A DNA stretch of 64,000 bases from JABDCD01 sp964469525. Its GTDB lineage: Bacteria > Pseudomonadota > Alphaproteobacteria > Rickettsiales > SXRF01. Below, one piece after another: positions 7,095 to 16,187 of the stretch; position 1 is the stretch's first letter; each line of letters starts with the position of its first letter. The stretch is taken from positions 1 through 64,000 of the forward strand of contig CAYXYU010000010.1 in assembly GCA_964469525.1 (NCBI GenBank), read 5' to 3'. Both the position numbers and the translations under genes were made by a program. Below the pieces are notes generated by a model. The model had not been told where the DNA came from. It did no database searches and worked only from the letters and a program-made list of their open reading frames with translations.

Positions 7095-10000
7095 ATGCTC
7101 AACGCGATCATCCAATTCTCACTGAAAAACAGGCTTCTGGTAGTTGCCGCTTCCGCCATGCTGCTGGTGTATGGCGTGTTTGTCATCAGTAAGCTGCCGG
7201 TGGATGTGTTTCCTGACCTGAACCGCCCCACCGTGACTATCTTCACCGAAGCCGAAGGGCTTGCGCCGGAAGAAGTGGAAGCACTGGTGACATGGCCGAT
7301 TGAAACAGCGGTGAACGGCTCAACGGGTGTTGAGCGCGTGCGCTCCGCTTCTGCCATCGGGCTTTCGATTGTATGGGTGGAATTTGGCTGGGATACGGAT
7401 ATTTACACCGCCCGCCAGATTGTTGCGGAGAAATTGCAACAGGCGCAGGAAACACTGCCGCAGGATGCCCGCCCTGTCATGGGGCCGATTTCTTCCATCA
7501 TGGGGGAAATCATGCTGGTGGGGTTGACCTCTGAAAACCCTGAAATCAACAATATGGATTTACGCACCATCGCGGAATGGGATATTCGCAATCGCTTGCT
7601 TTCCATTTCCGGCATTTCGCAAGTGTCGGTGATTGGCGGTGATCTGAAACAATATCAGGTGTTAGTTGACCCGCTGAAACTTAAGAATTACGGCGTGACG
7701 CTGCATGATGTGGAAGCAACCATTGCCGGTTCCAATATCAACGCTACGGGCGGCTTTTTGCTTTCTGATTATCAAGAAGGTTTAATCCGCAATATCGCCA
7801 GAGTAAAAACACTGGATGATCTGGCAAAATCGCCGCTACCGAAAGAGAACGGAAGCCCGACACCGCTGACGCTCGATCAGGTGGCGGATATTAAGCTCGG
7901 TGGCCCTTTGGCAAAGCGAGGCGATGCCAGCGTCAATGGTAGCCCTGCGGTGATTCTCTCGGTTCAGAAACAGCCCGGAGCGGATACCATCAAACTCACC
8001 AAGGCGATTGAGGCTGAGCTTGCCAGCATTCAGAAGAATCTGCCCGAAGGTGTCAAAATCCACGGTGAAATTTTCAAGCAAGGCAGTTTCATCGAACGCG
8101 CCATTAAGAATGTCGAGGAAGCCTTACGCGACGGGGCGATACTGGTTGCCATCGTGCTGTTCCTGTTTCTGCTTAACTTCCGCACCACATTCATCACGCT
8201 CACCGCCATCCCTCTTTCATTCGTGCTAACGGCTATCGTGTTCAAAATGTTCGGCATGAGCATCAACACCATGACGCTGGGCGGCTTGGCTGTGGCGATT
8301 GGTGAATTGGTGGATGATGCGATTGTGGATGTGGAAAACGTTTTCCGGCGCTTGCGTGAAAACTGCCATGCAGAAAAACCGCGCAACCCTCTACAAGTGA
8401 TTTACGAGGCATCCAGCGAGGTGAGAAACTCTATCGTATTCGCCACCATCATTGTGGTGCTGGTATTCATTCCACTCTTTGCGATGGGCGGCATTGAAGG
8501 TAAAATCTTCCTGCCGCTGGGCATTGCGTACATTACATCCATCATCGCTTCACTGTTCGTATCGCTCACGCTCACCCCAGCCCTTTGTTCTTACCTATTG
8601 CCGAACATGAAGCGCATGAGTGCAGAACATGACGGCTGGCTGCTACGCAAGATCAAAGGCATTCAAACCCGCGTACTTAACTTTGCTTTTCCGAACAGCA
8701 AAACCGTACTGACAGGGGTTGCAGTTCTGACTGTCGCGGTGCTGGCGATGGTGCCGTTTTTTGGCAAAGAATTTCTGCCGCAGTTCAATGAAGGCTCGGT
8801 GACGATCAATATCCTGACACCGCCCGGAACCAGCCTTGCCGAATCCAACCGTATCGGCACGATTGCGGAGAACCTGATTCGCCAAGTACCGGAAGCCACC
8901 GAAACCGGAAGGCGCACAGGCCGTGCGGAACGCGATGACCACGCGGAAGGCGTGCATTCCAGCGAGATTGAGGTGGAGTTAAAAGAGTCCAAGCGTTCCC
9001 GCGCAGTGATTCTCGCGGATATTCGTAACCGCTTAGATGAAATTCCCGGTATTGCGATCAATATCGGCCAGCCTATTTCGCACCGTATTGACCACATGAT
9101 GAGCGGTGTGCGGGCGCAGATTGCTATCAAGTTGTTTGGTACTGATCTGGACGTGCTTCGCGCTAAAGCTGAGGAAATCCGCGTCGCCATGAGTGAAGTG
9201 GAAGGCGTGGTAGATCTGTCGGTGGAAAAGCAGGTGCTTATTCCGCAGGTGCATGTGCTGTTTGATCGTGAGAAAGCCGCAACTTACGGCCTTCTTTCGG
9301 GCGAAGCGGCGGAATATGCCGAACTTGCCATGCAAGGCAAAGCGGTGGGGCAAGTGCTGGATGGTCAGCGCACCTACGATATCGTCATGCGCCTATCTGA
9401 TGCGGCGCGGAGCGATATTGAAGCGATCAAGCAAATTCCCGTGGATACCAAGGATGGTAATGTCGTTCCCCTACAAGCCATTGCCACGGTGCAGGATGCC
9501 AAAGGGCCAAACATCATTAACCGCGAAAACGCCCAGCGTCGCATCGTGATTCAGGCGAACGTGGCCGAGCGCGATCTGGTAGGCGTAGTGAAAAAGGTGC
9601 AAGCGACGATTGATAGCAAGGTGCATTTGCCACAGGGCTATTATGTCACTTACGGCGGACAATTTGAGAGCCAAGCCACCGCCTCGCGCCTGATTGCGGT
9701 GTTAAGCCTGTTCTCGCTGGCTGGCATGTTCATGGTGCTGTTCGTGCATTTCAAGAGTGCCAGCCTTGCGCTTCAGGTGATGGTGTCGATTCCGCTGGCC
9801 TTTATTGGCGCGGTGATTGGCGTGTGGCTCTCCGGCGGTGTATTCTCGATTGCGACGATGGTGGGCTTCGTTACGCTTACTGGCATTGCCACTCGTAACG
9901 GCATCATGATGATCGCGCATTACCTGCACCTGATGGAGCATGAAGGCGAACGCTTTGACCTTGCTATGATTTACCGAGGGACATCCGAGCGGATTATCCC

Positions 10001-10217
10001 CGTATTGATGACCGCGCTCACGGCGTCGCTTGCCCTGATTCCATTGATTATCGCTGCCGATGAGCCGGGTCGCGAAATCCTGCACCCGGTTGCGGTGGTG
10101 ATTTTCTGCGGGCTGTTCTCAAGCACATTGCTCGATCTCACTGTGCGCCCGCTGGTGTTCTGGAAGTTCGGCAAAAAACCCGTCGCAGCGTTGCTGCCAG
10201 CGGCTATTACTCATTAA
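7095..10217 (+). CDS. czcA: CzcA/CusA-family RND heavy-metal efflux pump
   Basis: A 1040-residue inner-membrane pump with the full RND layout: one N-terminal helix, a large periplasmic loop, six helices, a second loop and five further helices. The transmembrane-4 motif near residues 402-416 reads AIGELVDDAIVDVEN. The Co/Zn/Cd pumps CzcA and CnrA carry a DFG...DGAVVxVEN form here, so substrate class is uncertain although the operon's sensor looks Ni/Co-specific. It takes up metal from the periplasm or cytoplasm in exchange for protons and passes it to the channel. It starts 10 bases after the adaptor gene. Confidence 0.88.
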   Translation: MLNAIIQFSLKNRLLVVAASAMLLVYGVFVISKLPVDVFPDLNRPTVTIFTEAEGLAPEEVEALVTWPIETAVNGSTGVERVRSASAIGLSIVWVEFGWDTDIYTARQIVAEKLQQAQETLPQDARPVMGPISSIMGEIMLVGLTSENPEINNMDLRTIAEWDIRNRLLSISGISQVSVIGGDLKQYQVLVDPLKLKNYGVTLHDVEATIAGSNINATGGFLLSDYQEGLIRNIARVKTLDDLAKSPLPKENGSPTPLTLDQVADIKLGGPLAKRGDASVNGSPAVILSVQKQPGADTIKLTKAIEAELASIQKNLPEGVKIHGEIFKQGSFIERAIKNVEEALRDGAILVAIVLFLFLLNFRTTFITLTAIPLSFVLTAIVFKMFGMSINTMTLGGLAVAIGELVDDAIVDVENVFRRLRENCHAEKPRNPLQVIYEASSEVRNSIVFATIIVVLVFIPLFAMGGIEGKIFLPLGIAYITSIIASLFVSLTLTPALCSYLLPNMKRMSAEHDGWLLRKIKGIQTRVLNFAFPNSKTVLTGVAVLTVAVLAMVPFFGKEFLPQFNEGSVTINILTPPGTSLAESNRIGTIAENLIRQVPEATETGRRTGRAERDDHAEGVHSSEIEVELKESKRSRAVILADIRNRLDEIPGIAINIGQPISHRIDHMMSGVRAQIAIKLFGTDLDVLRAKAEEIRVAMSEVEGVVDLSVEKQVLIPQVHVLFDREKAATYGLLSGEAAEYAELAMQGKAVGQVLDGQRTYDIVMRLSDAARSDIEAIKQIPVDTKDGNVVPLQAIATVQDAKGPNIINRENAQRRIVIQANVAERDLVGVVKKVQATIDSKVHLPQGYYVTYGGQFESQATASRLIAVLSLFSLAGMFMVLFVHFKSASLALQVMVSIPLAFIGAVIGVWLSGGVFSIATMVGFVTLTGIATRNGIMMIAHYLHLMEHEGERFDLAMIYRGTSERIIPVLMTALTASLALIPLIIAADEPGREILHPVAVVIFCGLFSSTLLDLTVRPLVFWKFGKKPVAALLPAAITH

Positions 10218-10232
10218 CCCAAGGAGAATGAT

Positions 10233-10703
10233 ATGAAAAAACTATTACTATCTGCTGCAATACTTGCTTTCGTTAGCTTTAATTATGCTGCAATTGCAAG
10301 CAGCAATAATGAACATGAAGGACATCACTCCACCAGTTCAACTGGATCAGCTTCTACAGAAATGAAATCTGAAGATGCTTTGAAAATCTTGCATGAAGGA
10401 ATAGCTTTAATGGAGGAAACGGTTTCTGACAAAAACCGTGAAGAAATGTTTGCAAATGGTCCAATCATGGATAAGTGGCATGATAAGGAGTCAGCTATAC
10501 GCGAGGCTGCAGAATCGCTCAAGAAAAATCCCTCAAGTGTTTCTGGTGATAAAAAGAAACGTTTAGAAAGCTCAATCAATCAGCTTAACAAGGTGCTGGA
10601 TGATTTTCATATCGCCACTCATAACCAGGATGCAGCGAAGGCCCAGGCTGAAGTGAAAAAGGCAAAGGGCGCGCTGAAGCTGATTGAAGCGAATATTAAA
10701 TAA
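10233..10703 (+). CDS. Periplasmic helical protein of unknown function, last gene of the efflux operon
   Basis: A 156-residue protein with a clear signal peptide (residues 1-22), a His-containing mature N-terminus (NEHEGHH) and then helical, charged sequence without cysteines. AAGGAG lies just before the ATG, and it follows the pump gene by 15 bases, so it is probably cotranscribed. It is much richer in A and T than the pump gene. I do not recognise the family. A periplasmic metal-buffering or sensing role is possible from its position only. Confidence 0.65.
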   Translation: MKKLLLSAAILAFVSFNYAAIASSNNEHEGHHSTSSTGSASTEMKSEDALKILHEGIALMEETVSDKNREEMFANGPIMDKWHDKESAIREAAESLKKNPSSVSGDKKKRLESSINQLNKVLDDFHIATHNQDAAKAQAEVKKAKGALKLIEANIK

Positions 10704-10707
10704 CCTC

Positions 10708-10739
10708 TTGACCTTGGAGTATGCTCCAAGGTGTAGGAT
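10708..10739 (+). promoter_or_regulatory. MerR-type promoter/operator (left arm)
   Basis: A -35 TTGACC (10708-10713) and a -10-like TAGGAT (10734-10739) are 20 bases apart, the overlong spacer typical of MerR-activated promoters. Between them is a perfect dyad, ACCTTGGAG-TATG-CTCCAAGGT (10711-10732). An almost identical site lies on the other strand at 24695-24726. It sits 7 bases before the merR start codon. Confidence 0.85.
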
Positions 10740-10746
10740 CGGCAGT

Positions 10747-11175
10747 ATGAAGGGTAAAGAAACAAAATTACTGACGGTTGGACGATTAGCGGAGCGTACA
10801 GGAGTTAGCCCCGATACGCTCCGCTATTACGAAAAAATGGGGTTGATTAGAGCAGCCAGCCGTTCTCAGTCTGGCTACCGGATTTATGGAGAAGATGCCG
10901 AGCGCATCCTACAATTCATCAAGGGTGCAAAAACCCTCAACTTCACACTAGAAGAAATACGCCAACTGCTCACGTTAAATCGTTCTGACAAAGCAACGTG
11001 TGCGGAAGTGCTGCAACACACTACCGGCAAAATCAGCGAAGCCGAGCAGAAGATTCGTGAGCTTAAGGAAGTTAAAAGAATACTGAGTGCGTTGGTAGAG
11101 CAATGCCCAGCTGATGACACCTCAGTAAGTTCCTGCCCCATTCTGGGGCATATCAACCGACCAACCAATCTATAG
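10747..11175 (+). CDS. MerR-family metal-responsive regulator (left arm)
   Basis: A 142-residue MerR protein. The winged helix occupies residues ~8-75 (VGRLAERTGVSPDTLRYYEK), followed by a dimer helix and a metal loop. Cysteines appear in the dimer helix (ATCAEV) and in a C-X9-C loop (CPADDTSVSSC). This arrangement is closer to ZntR (Cys79, Cys114, Cys124) than to CueR, which has Ser at the first position. Yet it governs a copper-type ATPase, so its metal is open. The ATG at 10747 is preferred; the frame upstream to 10684 overlaps the operator. The right-arm paralogue is at 24244-24675. Confidence 0.85.
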   Translation: MKGKETKLLTVGRLAERTGVSPDTLRYYEKMGLIRAASRSQSGYRIYGEDAERILQFIKGAKTLNFTLEEIRQLLTLNRSDKATCAEVLQHTTGKISEAEQKIRELKEVKRILSALVEQCPADDTSVSSCPILGHINRPTNL

Positions 11176-11184
11176 GAGGCTACC

Positions 11185-11469
11185 ATGTTTAAGAAGCTAT
11201 TACCCGTCGTTATGCTGGTTTTTGTTACCGCTTGCGCCAACTCACAAGCTGGCTCTGGTTCAGGTACGGGTATGAAAATGCCATGCTGTGAAAAATGCGA
11301 ATGCTGCAAGGATGGTATGTGCAAAATGTGCATGGGGAAAATGGAAGGCATGTCTTCCATGAAAGAGGGCGAACAATGCCCGATGTGCGCGAAAATGAAG
11401 CAGGGAAAATCTCAAAGCCCAGCCGTTAAGCAATCAACCCCCGCAACTGACCACAGTGCTCACCATTAA
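11185..11469 (+). CDS. Cys/Met-rich lipoprotein, probable metal binder (left arm)
   Basis: A 94-residue protein with a lipoprotein signal (lipobox VTAC, Cys17). The mature part is dense in Cys and Met: MPCCEKCECCKDGMCKMCMG, then QCPMCAKMK, and ends in HH. The clusters predict binding of soft metals such as Cu(I), Ag or Hg at the membrane surface. GGAGG lies just upstream of the ATG, and it follows merR by 9 bases. A paralogue at 23900-24235 has the same layout but different Cys clusters. I do not recognise a named family. Confidence 0.75.
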   Translation: MFKKLLPVVMLVFVTACANSQAGSGSGTGMKMPCCEKCECCKDGMCKMCMGKMEGMSSMKEGEQCPMCAKMKQGKSQSPAVKQSTPATDHSAHH

Positions 11470-11487
11470 AATCAAAGGATAAAACGT

Positions 11488-11745
11488 ATGGAAAAATTAC
11501 ATCCCACATGCCCTTGGTGGAAAAGCCCGAAGGGTATTGTAATACTGATCGCGCTTGCTGCACTTGGTATGTACTTGATTGTATGGCATCAGCAGCACTT
11601 GCTTGGAGCATTGCCATTTCTGTTTATTCTGCTTTGCCCGCTCATGCACTTATTCATGCACGGCGGTCATAAACATCATGAGCATTCCAAGAGAGATGAG
11701 CAGAATAAGGATGAGAATAAAGAACATAAAGGCGGCTGTCATTGA
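11488..11745 (+). CDS. DUF2933-like small membrane protein with His-rich tail
   Basis: An 85-residue protein with a short N-terminus (HPTCPWW), one or two membrane segments (~18-53) and a His-rich cytoplasmic or periplasmic tail (HGGHKHHEH, ending GGCH). This matches the DUF2933 family often found beside copper and other metal exporters. Its stop TGA shares one base with the ATG of the P-type ATPase, so the two are translationally coupled. It probably handles metal for the pump. The right-arm locus lacks this gene. Confidence 0.7.
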   Translation: MEKLHPTCPWWKSPKGIVILIALAALGMYLIVWHQQHLLGALPFLFILLCPLMHLFMHGGHKHHEHSKRDEQNKDENKEHKGGCH

Positions 11746-13955
11746 TGAATCACTCACAGGAATCGCATCACGGGGAGCATTGCTCGCATCATAAGCATCA
11801 ACCTTCCGAAGTGCCTACAACTGTCGTATCTGATGATGCGGGAGTAGTTTATACTTGCCCGATGCACCCTCAGGTGCGGCAGAAGCAACCGGGCAGCTGC
11901 CCGATCTGCGGTATGGCACTCGAACCAGAAACTGTATCGCTCGATGAAGGACCAGACCCGGAACTTATCGACATGACGCGACGCTTTTGGGTGGCGGCGG
12001 TATTGTCGTTTCCATTGGCACTTGTGGTGATGGGGGCGCACTTGATTCCCGGCCTATCTCATGAGTTTCTGGATTCTCAGGCATCAAAGTGGATTCAAAT
12101 GTTCATGGCAACGCCTGTGGTGTTATGGGCTGGCTGGCCATTCTTTGTGCGTGCAGCAGAGTCGGTGAAGCATAAAAGCCTGAATATGTTCACGTTGATC
12201 GCGCTCGGTGTTGGCGTGGCGTATATTTACAGCGTGCTTCTCACGGTATTCCCTGACGCGGCGATGCGCTTCGCGGGCGGGAAAATGCTCGATATTTATT
12301 TTGAGGCCGCATCGGTGATTACTGCGCTGGTACTTCTTGGCCAAGTGCTGGAACTCAAAGCCCGCAACCAAGCTCGTAATGCCATGCGTGCGCTGCTTGA
12401 TCTGGCACCCAAAATGGCTCGCATCATTCGGCCCGATGGTAAGGAAGAAGATGTGCATTTAAGCGACGTACATAAAGGTGACTTGTTACGCGTACGCCCG
12501 GGCGAGAAAGTGCCGGTGGATGGTATTGTGGTGGAAGGCCATAGCAGCGTCGATCAATCCATGGTGACAGGTGAATCCGTGCCGGTGGAGAAAAACCCCG
12601 GCGATAAAGTCATTGGTGCAACGCTGAACGGCACGGGCGGTTTCACTATGCGTGCCGAGCGCGTCGGCAACGAAACCATGCTGGCACAAATCGTGGATAT
12701 GGTTGCCAAAGCCCAGCGTAGCCGTGCGCCTATTCAGCGTATGGCCGATACAGTGTCGGGATATTTTGTGCCAGTGGTCGTGTTATTTGCTATCGTGACG
12801 GCAGTTATTTGGGGAATATGGGGGCCGGAACCGAAACTAGCCTATGCTATCGTCAATGCGGTGGCTGTGCTGATTATCGCTTGTCCTTGCGCTTTGGGAC
12901 TCGCCACGCCTATGTCGATCATCGCCGGTACAGGGCGCGGCGCACATGCGGGCGTGTTGATTAAAAACGCCGAGGCGCTGGAGATCATGGAAAAGGTCGA
13001 TACGTTGATTATCGATAAAACCGGCACGCTTACCGAAGGCAAACCAAAGCTCATGGAAGTAGTGACGGCTTCCGGCTTTGACCAGAATGAAACGCTGCGA
13101 CTGGTTGCCAGTCTGGAAAAAGGCAGCGAACATCCATTGGCCTCGGCCATTGTCAAAGGCGCAGAAGAACGTGGCATCACGCTTGCAGCCGTGCAGGATT
13201 TTACCTCTATCACCGGCAAAGGTGTGAAAGGTACGATTGATAGTCATAGCGTAGCACTTGGCAATAAAGCCCTGCTGTTATCGCTGGGGATAGATTTTAC
13301 GCCCCTTAGCACCAGTGCCGAGCAACTACGTGCCAAAGGCCAAACGGCGATGTTTGCTGCTATCGATGGCAAACCAGCCGCCGTCATAAGTGTTGCTGAT
13401 CCCATCAAACCCACCACACCGGAAGCGTTAAAGCAGCTAAAAGCAGAAGGTTTGCGTATCGTCATGCTCACTGGCGATAGCAAGGCAACTGCTGAGGCAA
13501 TAGCCAAGCAGCTTGGTATTGATGAACTGGAAGCGGAAGTGTTGCCGGAACGTAAAAGCGAGGTAGTGCGCCAGCTGCAAGCGCAAGGTCGCAAGGTGGC
13601 AATGGCCGGTGATGGGGTAAATGACGCGCCCGCACTGGCGCAAGCGCAAGTCGGCATTGCGATGGGAACCGGCACCGATGTTGCAATGGAAAGCGCGGGC
13701 GTAACGCTAGTGAAAGGCGATCTGATTGGCATAGTTCGCGCACGCCGATTAAGCCATGCGACTATGCGGAATATCCGCCAAAACCTGTTCTTCGCCTTTA
13801 TCTATAATGCACTTGGTGTACCGGTAGCAGCGGGAGTTCTTTACCCGTTCTTTGGATTATTACTAAGCCCTGTCATCGCCAGTGCTGCGATGGCCTTAAG
13901 CTCGGTATCGGTGATTGTGAATAGCCTACGATTAAAAGATGCTGATTTGGAATAA
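11745..13955 (+). CDS. copA: Cu(I)/Ag(I)-translocating P1B-type ATPase (left arm)
   Basis: A 736-residue pump. The N-terminus is His-rich and carries the Cys motif YTCPMHP...CPICGM instead of a CXXC ferredoxin-like domain. The membrane part holds IACPCALGLATP (CPC near residue 380), the phosphorylation motif DKTGT (Asp near 424) and GDGVND near 621. YN-x4-P and M-x2-SS in the last two helices are the P1B-1 signatures for Cu(I)/Ag(I). ATG 11745 is preferred to the TTG three bases earlier. It exports Cu(I) from the cytoplasm; the close paralogue at 21636-23831 is on the other strand. Confidence 0.92.
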   Translation: MNHSQESHHGEHCSHHKHQPSEVPTTVVSDDAGVVYTCPMHPQVRQKQPGSCPICGMALEPETVSLDEGPDPELIDMTRRFWVAAVLSFPLALVVMGAHLIPGLSHEFLDSQASKWIQMFMATPVVLWAGWPFFVRAAESVKHKSLNMFTLIALGVGVAYIYSVLLTVFPDAAMRFAGGKMLDIYFEAASVITALVLLGQVLELKARNQARNAMRALLDLAPKMARIIRPDGKEEDVHLSDVHKGDLLRVRPGEKVPVDGIVVEGHSSVDQSMVTGESVPVEKNPGDKVIGATLNGTGGFTMRAERVGNETMLAQIVDMVAKAQRSRAPIQRMADTVSGYFVPVVVLFAIVTAVIWGIWGPEPKLAYAIVNAVAVLIIACPCALGLATPMSIIAGTGRGAHAGVLIKNAEALEIMEKVDTLIIDKTGTLTEGKPKLMEVVTASGFDQNETLRLVASLEKGSEHPLASAIVKGAEERGITLAAVQDFTSITGKGVKGTIDSHSVALGNKALLLSLGIDFTPLSTSAEQLRAKGQTAMFAAIDGKPAAVISVADPIKPTTPEALKQLKAEGLRIVMLTGDSKATAEAIAKQLGIDELEAEVLPERKSEVVRQLQAQGRKVAMAGDGVNDAPALAQAQVGIAMGTGTDVAMESAGVTLVKGDLIGIVRARRLSHATMRNIRQNLFFAFIYNALGVPVAAGVLYPFFGLLLSPVIASAAMALSSVSVIVNSLRLKDADLE

Positions 13956-14084
13956 TTTACCCCTTAGACTACTTCCCACTACTCGCAATAGAGAATGGTT
14001 TTTATCCAGTCTCACTCACACCGCCATTTGAAACGAAAGCGGCTTCAATCCGCTGAGTTCGAATCTCAGTCAACGGTTCGTTAG

Positions 14085-14136
14085 GTTCGAAAACGCGCGC
14101 CTGTAGATAATTTTATCAATACGCGCGTCTTCGAAC
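14085..14136. repeat. Long inverted repeat with an inner palindrome
   Basis: GTTCGAAAACGCGCG at 14085-14099 pairs with CGCGCGTCTTCGAAC at 14122-14136 (14 of 15 matched), around a loop that is itself palindromic (GATAATTTTATC, 14106-14117). It lies between the ATPase gene and the small membrane protein gene at 14212. It may act as a transcription terminator, though no T-tract follows. The rest of 13956-14211 holds no gene. Confidence 0.6.
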
Positions 14137-14211
14137 TTATCCATGTAATTTATTGTAATATAGGGTTAAAACAATATATTGCCGATGTAACCTATAATAG
14201 GAGCGCGGGGT

Positions 14212-14628
14212 ATGTCTGAACTTAATAACACAAGACCTGAAACTGTCAGAAAAGCATTGTTGATTTTATATATAACAACTCTTGGTTTAGGATTAGTCAG
14301 ATCAGCTATTGAGTTTCCGAGGCTTGTTGAACAAAGCTCTGCTGCTGGCGGCGTCGGATTTGTAATTTTTGTTCAAGCATTCGTTTTTGCTTTTTTATGG
14401 CTAAATATTTTTTTGATAGGAAAACGAAAAAACTGGGCACGTTATCTCTTTGTTGTTCTTTTTATTTTAGGAACTCCATTTTCTATTATGCCCCTGGTTA
14501 AATCTCTTTCTGCTGAGCCAATTTCAGGACTGCTAGGGATTATACAAATTGCTGCTCAGATATTTGCTTTAGTACTGCTCTTTAAAGCCCCTTCTAGAAT
14601 CTGGTTTAAAAAGCAGGCCAGCAGTTAA
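14212..14628 (+). CDS. Small multi-pass membrane protein, unknown function
   Basis: A 138-residue protein with about four hydrophobic helices (residues ~14-32, 48-68, 78-98 and 106-126) and few charged residues between them. AGGAG at 14199-14203 precedes the ATG by 8 bases, and TATAAT lies just before that. The gene is AT-rich compared with the chromosomal genes further right, which fits an acquired segment. I recognise no family or motif. It stands alone between long non-coding stretches. Confidence 0.6.
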   Translation: MSELNNTRPETVRKALLILYITTLGLGLVRSAIEFPRLVEQSSAAGGVGFVIFVQAFVFAFLWLNIFLIGKRKNWARYLFVVLFILGTPFSIMPLVKSLSAEPISGLLGIIQIAAQIFALVLLFKAPSRIWFKKQASS

Positions 14629-15304
14629 GCGATCAGGGCTTTGATGATTCCACTGCCAGTATAATTGACTTTATGTCGTATAATCGCGACAAAATCAGGG
14701 GCATAAGTTCGAAATCCGTTCGCTACGCGCCGCCATTTAGTCTGCTCCGGAAAGACTAGTCTCCGGGCGGCAGTTATTATCCCGTAGTTTCAGTCGGTTG
14801 GGGCAGTATAAGGCGGAATATCCGTCAGTCTTTGGGCTTGATCATGGCCTTTTCAATAGAATTGGCCTATTCTGCTCTGCAGGCCGTTTTTGAACTGACG
14901 GTTAGGTTCTTTCAAGGCACCTCATCATGCCGACATTACGTTATGCGAATGGCTATCACGGTGCTATTAAAAGCACATGACAGCAATACCGATGATACCA
15001 GATATACCGAAGAAGTTGGTCGAAGCAGCTGGGCATTGCTTGCCCTTAATGTATTGGGACTTCGATAAAGAGTTGGTTGCCGGCATTCTGCCTCACTTTA
15101 TCTAAAAATACCATATTAGTCTGATAATTCAATCTATTACTTAGCATGGTGGGCAGGTGCGCAGTTTTATTTGTGCCCGTAACCGCCTGTCTTTTCGGGG
15201 CGGCGGATAATCCTAAGAAATCGAGTGCAATACCGAAAGGTAAAAGGCCTAGGGGCTGGAAACCTCCTTTCTAAAGAAGGCGTAACACTTTCGCTATCTC
15301 AGCA
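14629..15304. other. Gene-poor stretch of about 675 bases
   Basis: No convincing gene. A 10-base palindrome, AGACTAGTCT, lies at 14753-14762 within CCGG flanks. A 78-codon open frame at 14832-15068 has no ribosome site and looks incidental. Short peptide-like fragments in other frames are broken by stops, so degraded coding DNA is possible. Confidence 0.4.
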
Positions 15305-15319
15305 TTGTCCGCTGGGAAG

Positions 15320-16048
15320 TCAGCCGCTTTTGCTATATCGCTGCATGTAAATCGCCATGAGCCAGCATATAATTGCCCAGGCAATACCCACTGCCCAGCC
15401 CGCCAGTACATCCGTAGGGTAATGCACACCCAGAAATATCCGACTTACTCCTACCAGCCCCGTAAGCAGGAAAGCGGTACCGAGAATATAGGCCCGTGTT
15501 TTATGTCCAGGGACGATCTCGGCTATAATGGCGGAAAGAGAAAGATAAATGGCCGCTGAAAGCATGGAGTGGCCGCTCGGAAAGCTGGCCGTGGAGACTT
15601 CCGCCAGATGCAGCAGCGTATCCGGCCTTGCGCGTCCGAACAGCTCTTTCATCACCGCGCTTAGAGCCATGCCGCCAAGCGATGCGGCAAGGATCAGCAG
15701 AACCATGCCGAAGCGGCGTATGACAACACAGTACCCCGCTGCGATAAGCGTAACCAGCGTCAGAACAGCATGTCCGCCCAGCGCCGTGATATCGCGCATC
15801 ACCTGCGGCAACCATTGTGGCCCGATGGGGGACGCTAAATCGCCTTGCTGGCGGAAAACATGGAGTATCATTTCGTCAATACGCTGGGTGTCGCCTTCCA
15901 GTACGTCGTCCGCCAGTTCGATGAATCCCCATAACGCAACGACCAGCGCCAGCAAGGCAATCAGAATATAAAGCCCATCTGTGCCTGCACGCTGGATAAG
16001 TGAGCGCAATAAAGCAACTCGTTGATGCAGGCTGTTTCTGTTTTTCAT
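15320..16048 (-). CDS. PAP2-family membrane phosphatase
   Basis: About 242 residues with six membrane segments. The three acid-phosphatase motifs are present: KELFGRARP, then PSGH, then SRIFLGVHYPTD. These place it with PAP2 lipid phosphatases, such as undecaprenyl-diphosphate, phosphatidylglycerophosphate or lipid A phosphatases. The active site faces the periplasm. The start at 16048 is preferred; the frame continues to an ATG at 16108 with a basic leader, and neither has a clear ribosome site. The substrate cannot be told from sequence. Confidence 0.8.
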   Translation of the reverse strand: MKNRNSLHQRVALLRSLIQRAGTDGLYILIALLALVVALWGFIELADDVLEGDTQRIDEMILHVFRQQGDLASPIGPQWLPQVMRDITALGGHAVLTLVTLIAAGYCVVIRRFGMVLLILAASLGGMALSAVMKELFGRARPDTLLHLAEVSTASFPSGHSMLSAAIYLSLSAIIAEIVPGHKTRAYILGTAFLLTGLVGVSRIFLGVHYPTDVLAGWAVGIAWAIICWLMAIYMQRYSKSG

Positions 16049-16187
16049 GACATTACGTATGTATTCCTTAGCGAATAATTCGGACTTCTTCTTGCATTTA
16101 TGACCCATATAAGTAGCTTATAACACTCATTGATTTGCAATATGAATCTTCACCAGCCTATAGGCTGAAAGGAGACTACCGCATTGA

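Noticed and set aside
11742..11744. TTG as start of the left copper ATPase
   Set aside because: The ATG that follows directly is a better start and overlaps the stop of the DUF2933 gene by one base.
14038..14069. tRNA gene with anticodon TCA
   Set aside because: The two arms overlap by two bases, no D arm or acceptor stem is present and there is no long variable arm as tRNA-Sec would need.
14832..15068. 78-codon open frame in the gene-poor stretch
   Set aside because: No ribosome site, no recognisable fold and codon use not like neighbouring genes.
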